64,000 nucleotides of DNA from Cycas panzhihuaensis (Eukaryota > Cycadophyta). The notes under the pieces were generated by a model that saw nothing but the letters and a program-made list of their open reading frames with translations, was not told the DNA's origin and ran no database searches. Shown here piece after piece: positions 1 to 9,061 of the stretch; position 1 is the first letter of the stretch; each line of letters starts with the position of its first letter. Location: contig CM041465.1 in NCBI GenBank assembly GCA_023213395.1, positions 26,915,741 to 26,979,740 of the forward strand, in the 5' to 3' direction. Both the position numbers and the translations under genes were made by a program.

Positions 1-1523
1 AAAAGTCCTTATCTGACCTAAAGCAAGCCCCTCGTGCTTGGTTTACCAAGTTGTCTGAAAGAATGAGGCAACTTGGATATGAGGTTGTGACTATCAAGAT
101 ATTGATGCAACATTATTCATCAAGCGCCAAACTGATAAAGTCACTTACCTCTTAATCTTTGTGGATGACATGCTCATAACGGGGAATAGTGAGCAGTGTA
201 ATCGGCCGGTGAAGAAGGACCTTGCTAAAACTTTTGAATTGTCTGACCTCGGGTTGATGAAATATTACTTGGAATTGAAGTAACTCAAAAGGATGGCAAA
301 ATCTTTCTCTCCTAAGAGAAATATATCAATGACCTGCTGACAAAGTTTCAGTTGGAAGGTGCTCGACCGTGGATACACCTATGGAGCCTAATATTAAGCT
401 CTCGGTTGATGGTGACAATAGGGAGGCAGACGCAACACTCTCTGAGCAACTTGTAGGTAGTCTCATCTATACTACCAACACAAGGCCGGATATTGCACAC
501 TCTGTTGGCATTCTTGCAAGATTCATGACAAATCCTAAGCGTAATCATTGGCAAGTCGCACACGAGTGTTGAGGTACCTAAAGACGACTAGCAAATATGG
601 TGCATTGTATGAACCCAATGCGTAATTTAAACTTTATGCATACAGGACTCGAGACTTTCTTGGGAGATAAAGACACGGAAGATCTACGTGCAGGTACGTA
701 ACATTTCTTGGAAAGACCAATATCATGGAGATCCAGACGGCAAAAGATAGTTGCAGACTCAAGCTATGAAGGCGAGTACATTAGCTTACGAGACAAGCAA
801 GGAGGTGATATGGCTTAGAAAATTGTTGAATACATTAAATGCCACCCTAACAAGTTCTACTAGCTTACATGTAGATAATCAATCTACAATCTAGATGGCT
901 AAAAATCACATGTATTTCATGATCGTACCAAACATATAAGTACAAAAGTCCACGAGATTAGAGAACTAGTTTATGATGGCACAATTCAATTGAGTCTTGC
1001 CCCACAGATCAATCGGCGATATCTTCACCAAACCACCAAGAGGGTGAAGTTTGAGCGATTCAAAGCAACTCAGCCTTAGGGCCTCCATCTCTGACTGATT
1101 GAAGGAGGTGACAATAGGACCATCATACTCTGTCTCATGCGTGAGAGCCCCTTGTGGGCGGAAGGACAAGAGTAAGTCTCGCTCTATCCCATTCGTGAAA
1201 ACCCCATGTGGGCGAAAGGATAAGGGTTGTATCATTTTGGAAAATCGGAACTGTGAAAACCCAAAGGGCATGGGGATGACCAAATGGTATATGGAGACTC
1301 AGTAGATTTCAGTTACAAAATTTATTGTACTGATTGGCTATCTGGCTACATTTAAAGAGCTGCCTGAGCCAAGTTAGTAGATTAGAAAATTTGTGGGTTT
1401 TCTTCCCCATGAGGGTTTCCCATAAAAGTATCATACTAGTTTGCTTTGTAAGAGGCTCAAATGAAGACCTCATAGGATAGAATAAAATAGAATGAAATGA
1501 CCTTCTACCATTAAGGGGGAGAT
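1..1523 (+). pseudogene. Ty1/copia RT-RNase H 3' fragment (Cop-1 copy 1)
   Basis: This is the 3' part of a copia pol gene cut by the window start. It is closely similar at nucleotide level to 34520-36064. The RT catalytic box reads FVDDM at about 158-172. A conserved block follows with LVGSLIYTTNTRPDIAHSVG (about 450-510), then a frame-broken RNase H (about 600-1080) with a SWRSRRQK-like segment and a KHI..KVH.IREL tail. Several small indels and stops break the frame, so no product is expected. About 1100-1523 is untranslated 3' sequence leading to a purine tract (aaggggga, about 1512-1520) immediately upstream of the LTR. The rest of the element lies outside the window. Confidence 0.9.
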
Positions 1524-1821
1524 TGAAAAGGGTTAATGACATAAGGTCATTACATTAGTTGATTATTTCGAAAAAGGGTCTTAAGTGAACTTTAAATTAG
1601 ATCACTTAAGTGAAATGCACTTTCATGTGCATTATGTGTAATTTCATTTCACCTAACCCAAATGCTCCCTCTCTCAATATAAAAGTAAAGCTCAATGGAG
1701 GAGATTCATTCTTTACCTCCCCATTTTGTGAGAGCTACTTTCTTTCTCTCAAGTCTCTCTTGCTCCCATGTTTGCCTTTGTGTTTAGTGCATGGAGATGA
1801 AGGATAGATCCACTCTTTTCA
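1524..1821 (+). repeat. 3' LTR of Cop-1 copy 1 (298 bp)
   Basis: It starts TGAAAAGGGTTAATG directly after a polypurine tract and ends CACTCTTTTCA. It aligns over its whole length with 28788-29086 and 36065-36362. A TATA-like tract (caatataaaagt) lies about 150 bp in. The following 5 bp are GTAAG, but the matching target-site copy would be left of the window. Confidence 0.93.
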
Positions 1822-2566
1822 GTAAGAGACGATCCAAAGGGCTATCAAAAAGGCAAAAATGGAGACAATACGCGTCAGGCTCCCTGCCTATATAAGAAAA
1901 ATTGATGAAAACAGGATTCATTTTCACGAGTTCTCAAGCGAATCCAGAGCCATTTCCTTATGCAGTAGAGCGCTACTTGACTTCGAAGGCACGCGAAGGG
2001 AGATCAGACCATTGGATCAGAGCTAAAGGACAGCCACTAGGACTGTGGGGATGAGATGGTGAGCACCAGGCCAGATCCAGTGAATGGATCTCTGAAACCC
2101 TGACCCATCTTGTATTTCAAAGTTCATTGTTTTTTGTTGTTTTTATGTAGACTTTTAGGCCCCATATGGGTGAGAAATGACCTCTCAGAGTCTAAATTAG
2201 ACCCAAAAAGAGGGGGGACTGAGGCATTAGGCAGCCCTGGTCCCAGTGGGCCTAGTTGTGGCCCATAGAAAAGAATTTTTTTTAATCTTTTGGTAGGAAA
2301 ATCCTCCATTTTTGGGGGGGTTCCATTCACACCGCGGCAAAGATCATGGCGCCACGATCTTTGCCACGAGGCCCCAATCACCGCAGGACCCAGGCCAAAC
2401 TCTACGGTACCATGAAGTTTGGCACGGTGTGAAGGTAGAACTGTAGAAAAAAGAAGAAAGGGGCCTGAGGGACCCCGAATCTTGATCAGGTGAGGTTGAG
2501 AGATAGTCCAGGAGATGAGGAACGAGTGTAGGTCTAGTTCTAACTTGTGTTGATGGTATTTTGTAG
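1822..2566. repeat. Gyp-1 3'-side terminal region (probable LTR/3' UTR) with hairpins
   Basis: There is no coding potential. The stretch is similar to about 12580-13223 in Gyp-2 (matching blocks around attcattttca and gggcattaggcagcc). It contains a structured block at 2326-2433 described under findings, and a possible splice donor cag/gtgagg at about 2490 upstream of the antisense ORF. It probably includes the 3' LTR, but I could not define TG...CA ends or a target duplication. Confidence 0.5.
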
Positions 2567-4450
2567 GCTGTGATCGCGGTAGAGAATCGTGAGAACATCA
2601 GGATGGCAATGCTTAATTTTATCGAAATGATGACTAGAGAGGATAGGGAGATCCTACGGAGATGAGGCCTGCTAAAGGTCACAAGGACACCCCAGTACAT
2701 GTCAGACCAGCAGTTATTAGTTGATATTATGTCACACTAGGATAGGAGGAGACATGTCTTCCATCTACCCTAGGTGGGAGATGTATTGGTGACACTCGGG
2801 GATATTAGGAGGATACTGGGAGTACCGGCGACAGGGAGGTCAGTGGCACTAGGAGCGATGTCTAGAAATGAGGCCGCACATAAGGAGGCATCTATGTTCT
2901 TCACAGGTTTGGAGAGATGGGAGAGGTGAGAGATTCCTCTCCATACCATGGTTATATCAGGGGTTCCTCGGGTGAGGAAGTTGATTACTCTGTGCATTCT
3001 ATTCCAAATATCCTGGAAACAGAACTATAGAGACATACTGGGTGGATGGATAGATGCAGTACGCCGATGTGAGGTGGGAGAGAGGATGGATTGGGCCACC
3101 CTTATAGCGATGAACCTTATCGCACAGCTAGATGCTATTCAGGCAGCGGGCAGGGGTAGACTATCTTACAGTACATTATTACAGTGCTGGTTCTTCGACC
3201 ACTTTGGAGCAGTGGCACCGACGGGGGGACCGCACCTTATCTCAGAGTGGGCCCCTATGGTATATAGGTGGCATACTAGATTGAGAGGGACTAAGGACCA
3301 GGCACATGTTTGTCGCTCGGTGGAGGCCACATCACTAAACCTCCTCACTATGACAAATTATATAGTAGATTCGTATAGAGTGGTGAGGTGGGATAGTGAT
3401 GATGAGGTAGGAGGAGCAGGAGTGCCCCCAGGAGATGATGAGGGTGGTGATGGAGGTGATGGGGCCAGTCCATCATGAGTTGTAAGAGAGACAAGTCCTT
3501 CCGAGGCTACAGGTGGAGAGGCAGGCCCATCAGGAGTTGCAGAGGATAGTAGGGGCCCTGTGACACAGGCCCACAGGCTGCAGATCGTCAGGAGATCTAG
3601 AGAGGCGACAGCTGTACCAGCTACATATAGGAAGGATGCCCTAGGAGATGAGGTAGTAGTAAAGGAGGTACCTGAGGAGGAGGAGGTACCTACAACTGGC
3701 AGAGTTCCAGAGGGAGAGGCAGTCACCTGAGTCGAGGAGTCAGCAGTCGCACCAGGTGAGACATGACCTTCTCCCATCGTCGTTTGATTTCTGAACACAT
3801 ACATAGTTTGATTTTGGTTTGATATCCATATAGATATGTACTGATACATGACATGTTGGATTTGTAGGTATGGTAGACATTCAGAGGCTAGTAGAGGTAG
3901 TAGTCTGAGAGATATTCCCTCAGGCCTACGTAGAGGGACAGCCTCCTATCTAGGCTAGTGATGAGCCTAGATCGACAGGCGGTCACATGGCAGCATTCGT
4001 CCCATTGATACAGGCGAGAGATATATGGGTAGCAGAGTCCCAGGAGCATGAGGTATGTGCAGGACGATAGCGGGCATAGATGGGCACCATCTGAGCTGAG
4101 AGGGATGCTCTACAGAGTCGGGTGCAGGTGCTGGAGGCTCAGGGAAGAGCTGGAGGGGATATGGGGAGCCATATCTAGCTAGCGGTGATGGAGGAGCGAC
4201 TCTGGGGGATGGAGGAGAGGCTCCGCCTCATAGAGATGGAGTAGGATCGTATCCAAGCCTGATACAATCGACTGATAGAGGACTTAGCATTGTGGTTGGT
4301 GCAGAGTAGGACATAGAATCATACGCTGGCGATGACCCTGAGGAGGCCACGGGACAAGGGGAGCAAGGCAGGGAGCTTGGAGAGACTGAGAAGGAGTCTC
4401 AGAGGGATGTGGTCCCTAGGAGAGGGATCACATCAACCAGGAGATGATGC
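2567..4450 (+). pseudogene. Antisense plant-mobile-domain ORF of Gyp-1, apparently spliced
   Basis: Runs opposite to the gypsy genes. The first exon is open from a splice-acceptor-like ttttgtag at 2566 with only isolated stops. It includes RHVFHLP.VGDVLVTLGDIRRILGVP, the signature of the plant mobile domain (PMD, aminotransferase-like family), then WFFDHFG and an acidic Gly-rich tail. A GT-AG intron at 3756-3867 joins two segments in frame (codon G/GT). The second exon has heptad-like text (ERDALQSRVQVLEAQ) suggesting a coiled coil, ending near 4450. Stops such as TGA at 3476 are explained by CGA decay. PMD proteins occur both as host genes (MAIN/MAIL) and as passengers of plant transposons. 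Function in the element is unknown. Confidence 0.7.
3756..3867 (+). other. Predicted intron in Gyp-1 antisense PMD ORF
   Basis: Donor CAG/GTGAG at 3756 and acceptor TTTGTAG ending at 3867, 112 bp, T-rich. Removing it keeps the frame open on both sides. Gyp-2 has an 88-bp GT-AG candidate at the matching place (14290-14377). Confidence 0.6.
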
Positions 4451-5200
4451 CCCTAGGGCGGGGCAGCAGTAGAGTAGGATATATATATTTTGTTTTAGAT
4501 AGGGGAAAGCACGAGCCTTCAGGGGGTCACCATATGTAGTCACAAGATTGTAACCCCCCTGCAAGGACACCAGCTTCTCATAGATGATGTACCACACCAT
4601 ATGTATAATATGACATATGATTTTTAATGTATATATAAACGGGGTGATTGATACCCCATTTTGACATATGATGATGTGTATCATAATGTGGGATGGATGA
4701 TATGTATGTTTTATTTACATATTTATGTATGTGTGAGGGGTGCACAGATGCACGAGGATATGTATGGTTGTATTCTGAGTTGATTATTGTATGAGCTTTG
4801 TGTTATGGCATTTGTTTAAGTTGCGCATGTTTCCTTTCATGCAAGACCATATTCCTAACAGGGGCACACACGATCACCATGAGTAGAAGCGATAGACATA
4901 TGTGGGGTTAAGACATAAGGCAACATGCATGTCCACGTGGGAGCATAGCAGGATATGCAAAGGAAATACCAAGCAAGAGGGGAGTGGCGATACTCCAGAG
5001 TGTCGTCCTAATAGGGGGATGCCCTAAATAGGAGGACAAGGTCCCAAGGAAAATGGGAACAAGGGTTCCATAGGAGGAACCAGAAGGAAATGAAAGGGGC
5101 CATCCTAAGTTATCATTCCACTCGTGGCTAGGAGGAATGGGCATGAATTTAAAATGGTAGTTTAGACTCATTTCAGAGCATGCGTACGATGATGACAAGG
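4451..5200. other. Gyp-1 non-coding spacer between antisense ORF and integrase
   Basis: AT-rich, with repeated atatgt/catatg words. It corresponds to 15011-15950 in Gyp-2. The two convergent genes meet here, so it may hold both transcript ends. No ORF or further motif is supported. Confidence 0.55.
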
Positions 5201-5635
5201 TCACGAGTAGAATTTCTTAAGGAATTTCCCATTAATGGCTTTCTCAAACTCAAGACCCTCCAAGGTGGCGATCCTATAAGCGCTTCTACCGAGGCTCTCG
5301 ATTACGACAAAGGGGCCAACCCATTTGGGCCTGAATTTGGCCAAGCAGTCATGAAGATATTCCAATTTGAGAATGTAGTCCCCAAGAAACAAAGGACGAG
5401 AATAAAGGTGTTTATTGTAGGTCCTTTGTGAGTGGGCTTTGGATGTGAGGTTAGCCTGGTAAGCAGCTAAATGTCTCTCATCCAAGGCCTCAAGGCCTAA
5501 GAGGTAAGTCTGATGGATAGACTCCTCATCGATGAGACCTTGAAGGGAAACTCGTAGAGAGGGGATCTTGACTATGTTGGGTGTGGAGCCCGCTAAGTGC
5601 TCAAGTAAAGCTTTATCGTCTTCAAAGTAATCCAC
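5201..5635 (-). pseudogene. Integrase C-terminus fused in frame to pre-RT linker (Gyp-1)
   Basis: A 144-codon open frame. Residues 1-20 (DYFEDDKALLEHLAGSTPN) match the linker that precedes RT in Gyp-2 (IDCIENNEALLEHLVG, near 18900). From residue 21 (IVKIPSLRVSLQGLIDEE) it matches the end of integrase in Gyp-2 (about 16250-16310). It continues with LEALDERHLAAYQANL, GDYILKLEYLHDCLAKFRPKWVGPFVV and SAYRIATLEG, the GPY/F-type C-terminal DNA-binding part. A deletion has therefore removed RT, RNase H and the DDE core while keeping the frame. No catalytic residues remain. Confidence 0.8.
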
Positions 5636-6187
5636 CCCATGGATGACCTTACTTCGAATAGATGAAGTGCTGGAGGAAGTGGGAGCAACAGGACTATGGT
5701 GGTCATCAGGCTGACCAACTTCCTTAGAAGACTCTAAGAGAGAGTCAGGAAGGGGCTCCTTGGAAGGAGCGAAAAGAAGTTCCTCGAAACCATCACCTGT
5801 GAGGGGTGATAGAGAGGAAGAATCAATGAGCTATAGATCAATGCGTGCAATGACATGAGACACAAAGGGGTGACTAGTCTCCGCAACGAAAGGGGTTCTA
5901 GGTTGGGATCTAGAATGAGAAGGGTGCATCCTACCAGTGTAGAGGAAAGAAACGGGGTGAGGAAAGTCCTCGTCCTCACCATGGGACTCGTCGTCGTTGA
6001 ACAAGGCAAGGTACCTATAGCTCCCAACACCGATAGGAGCAAAGCGAGTAAGACTAGAAGAAGAAGATGCGGGATCTTCTTTAAGATGGGATGAATCGGG
6101 TATGCCGATGGAGCAAGCCGAGGCGTGAGTAGAAGGGCCTTTCTCCCCTTTTGTATGGCCATGGATTGCTTGGTTGGTAGGGTGAGT
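5636..6187 (-). pseudogene. Gyp-1 protease-to-RT linker, degenerate
   Basis: Sequence between protease and the deletion junction. A Ser/Pro-rich frame is readable in pieces, and similar text follows protease in Gyp-2 (about 19060-19690). No enzymatic motif is visible. The long open frame in the other phase (5734-6219) is Leu-rich and looks incidental. Confidence 0.5.
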
Positions 6188-6700
6188 TTATTTAACACGT
6201 GGGTATTCACGGGAAACAACCCTCATCCATCCATCATGGATGAATTTAAGTTTCCCCCAGCGGGTCGAACACATGACTCCTATCTGATCAAGCCATGGTC
6301 GACTCAAGAGAAGATTGTAGTCGATGTCAATGTCAAGGACTACAATGTCAGCGAGGACAGTCTTGTCCTCGAGAATGAGCGGGATCGAAACAGATCCCAA
6401 TGGAGTCTTTTCGCTACCGTTATAGCCTTGGCATCGCTATGGAATAGGTTCCAAGGTAGAAATGCCAATCTCTTGCATAATGCGCAAGGGTATGGCATTC
6501 ACGGAAGAACCGTTGTTGACAACAGTCCTTCGTAGGGTACATTCATGTGTGTCAATAGTGATAGTAAAAGGGAAGTTCCATTGACGTTCCCTTTCATATG
6601 CAGGGGGAAGGTCTTTAGGGTCAAAGGAAATGACGGGCTCATGGCTTTGGGTAATACCCAAAGCGTGAATGGGCACGTCATTTGATCCTAAAGCTTCCAA
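6188..6700 (-). pseudogene. Gyp-1 retropepsin-like protease
   Basis: The frame has ALGSNDVPIHALG, ISFDPKDLPP, then VVNNGSSVNAIPLRIMQEIG, where gypsy proteases of this type have V(D)xGSS. The catalytic Asp is Asn here. It is followed by LADIVVLDIDIDYNLLLSRP and W-L-D-Q-I-G, the flap and C-terminal block typical of Tat/Athila-like elements. A stop near 6440 separates two open pieces. Gyp-2 has the related copy at about 19700-20062. Probably inactive. Confidence 0.78.
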
Positions 6701-6826
6701 AAGGAGAGTCCATTATTCGAGACAACGCCTCAAAACATCCATCAAGGACATTCCTGCAACAACAGTGTAGAGCTCGTTAAAGATAGAGAAAGGCTTCCCC
6801 TTCACAGTAGGTTGGGTAAGCGCCCT

Positions 6827-9061
6827 TCAAAAATCGTAACAACCAGAACGTACGAGAATGGTCTTAGGAAGTAACGGCACTTCCAGAAGAGGATCGGAGT
6901 GTGGAGCAGAAGAAGAGGCGCCAGCTACCTCTTTAGTGGCTTGAGACTGAGTAGGGGCATATAAGGGAGTGGCCTCAAGCATTTGGATTACCTTCTTTCC
7001 CTTATTCCATGACCACGAAGGTGAAGGAGTACGTCGGCGAGGGTAACGCGAAGAAGAAGATGAATCCCAAGCGCCCTTCCCCTTATCGCGGGAAGGACGG
7101 GAATTCGGGGACCTTCCCCGATTCTGATTATTTTTGGGTTGAGTATTATGATCACGTTCTCTATGTTTGGGAAACAGATCCTTATGGACCGGTTGGTCTA
7201 AGTTAGGCCTTAAGGCCCATTTAGAGGATGAGTCATGTTGAGGGGCATCCCTAAGATGCTGAGCCCTACAACGTGAGTCGTCATGGAAACACTCCCCATG
7301 CCACTTCTTCTCAAGTGAGGAATCTAGCTTCCTCACTTGAGAGGACTGGGCATTACCACTCCTAGGGAGGGTAGCTTGAGTAGCTTATTGGATTTGTTTG
7401 TTGGAAGTGGGTGATGAAGGGGCTTACAGTTTAAGTTCCTTCATCGTACGTTCAAATGAACGTATAGCAGAGGTGAGCGGATCTAGGGTCTTCTTAGTCA
7501 GGTGAGAAGAGGACCTAATGGATTGTTGTGGTTTGGCCTCTTTAGTTTGAGGTGGTGCCTCACGTCGTTGTGAGGGTTTGAGAGGTTTCTTGAGTCCAGC
7601 CTAGATCTCAATAGCCTCAAGCACTAAGCACTTGGTAATGGCAGAATCGCATGTGGTTGCCCCCATCTTAAGGACTTCTATATGGACTTCTGGATGAAGT
7701 GCATTAACGAAGAGGTCCCTCTTCAATTCCTCAGGCAAAGTAGCCTTAGTGGAATGGAGGAGGTCATGAAATCGCTGCACAAAGTCACGATTCATCTCAT
7801 CGTGACCTTGCTTGAGCAAAAGAAGTGATTTCATTCCACTTTCGAATGGGCGAGCAACATCAAAATAATTGATGAACTCATCCATAAGTTGCTGGAACAA
7901 GAAAATGGAATGGGCAAGCAGGTAATAAAACCACTTAAGGGCATCGCCTTGTAAGGATCGTGGGAATAATTTCATTAAAATATGATCATAGGCCCAGTAA
8001 TCAATGCACGCCATAGAGTAACTACGGACGTGCTATGTTGGGTCCTGTGATGATGTTCCATCGAACTTAGGGAATTCGAGAGGATGAGGTGGCAAATTAG
8101 TTCTTAATGCCTCAACAAATAATGGTGTCAATCTATAATCCATGAAGGGAAGTACCCTCACCTGGACCATAGGATCAACAAATGATGTAGGAGGTAATAG
8201 ACAAGGAATGGATGGGGGTGGTAGACCCATCCCTCCTTGAGGAAGTGCCCCTTGTTGGAAAGGGACTTGAGGATAAGTGCCTTGAAAGGAAGCTGGGTTC
8301 CCTTGCAAAGGCACGGCGTAAGAGGCTACGCAGGATGGTGGAAAAAGAGGGTGTAGAACCTAGTTTTGCTCATAAGGGTCGCCCATAGGTGGTGCAACCC
8401 CATATGGATGTAACAGGTCCACCCCGTAAGCTAGAATATGATTCCCTTTACCGTACCCCCAAGGTTGAGAAGTATAACCTGGGGGTACGTAAAGGGGAGG
8501 ACCATTAGGTTGGTTTTGAGTATACGTGGGAGCGGATCCCACATGACTAGTGGTAGTAACATTAATAGGACCTTTAGGCCTACTAGGAAATGCATGTACC
8601 ACGTTGGGAAGTGGCATGTTGGCTTGACTAGGAAACGGTATGCTAACCCCAAACTGGGAGAAAGACATACCACGAGAGGGTCCCAAAGAGCTAGGACCAT
8701 GATGAGGAATAGAAGGCGTAACATGCGTCCCTAAGGTAGGTGTAGGGATGGAGTGGGTCGAATGTGTAGACACAAAAGGATTACTTGTTGTGGGAGGTTT
8801 AGATGCAGATGAAGACGATGGGATAGGAGCGAACAAGGAAGATGTTCCACCACATAAGACATCTTCAAACCATTTAGGATGTGATTGAAGACAAGCAGAT
8901 CGAATGCTCTCGCTAAGGGCTTCAACCACGTCAGCAGGAGGGGTATCTACGTGATCATAAGAGGTAGATAGGACCTCAAATAAAGTAGACCCCTCAGGGC
9001 GCTCCTCATAAGAATCACTAACTGGATGGTGGATCTCAAAAGGAGATGGGCCCTCTACCAC
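6827..9061 (-). pseudogene. Gyp-1 gag polyprotein
   Basis: Three long frames read in order. 9061-8360 is a Ser/Pro-rich N-terminus beginning MVEGPSPFEIHH. 8314-7601 contains PLEFPKFDGTSSQDPT, WAYDHILMKLFPRSLQGDA, a W-Y-Y-L block and FHDLLHSTKATLP.E, the retrotransposon gag core. 7336-6827 is a basic, Ser/Arg-rich C-terminus (SRYPRRRTPSPSWSWNKGKK) that could bind RNA. No CCHC knuckle is seen. Only a few isolated stops interrupt it (e.g. at 8358-8360 and about 8030, where CAA would be expected). Gag forms the cytoplasmic particle that packages element RNA. Confidence 0.8.

Noticed and set aside
3358-3849. 163-codon minus-strand Ser/Thr/Pro-rich frame
   Set aside because: Complement of the acidic Gly-rich exon of the antisense PMD ORF; no own motif.
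5734-6219. 161-codon Leu-rich minus-strand frame
   Set aside because: Wrong phase relative to the protease-linker frame; hydrophobic composition looks like a frame shadow of Ser/Asp-rich sequence.
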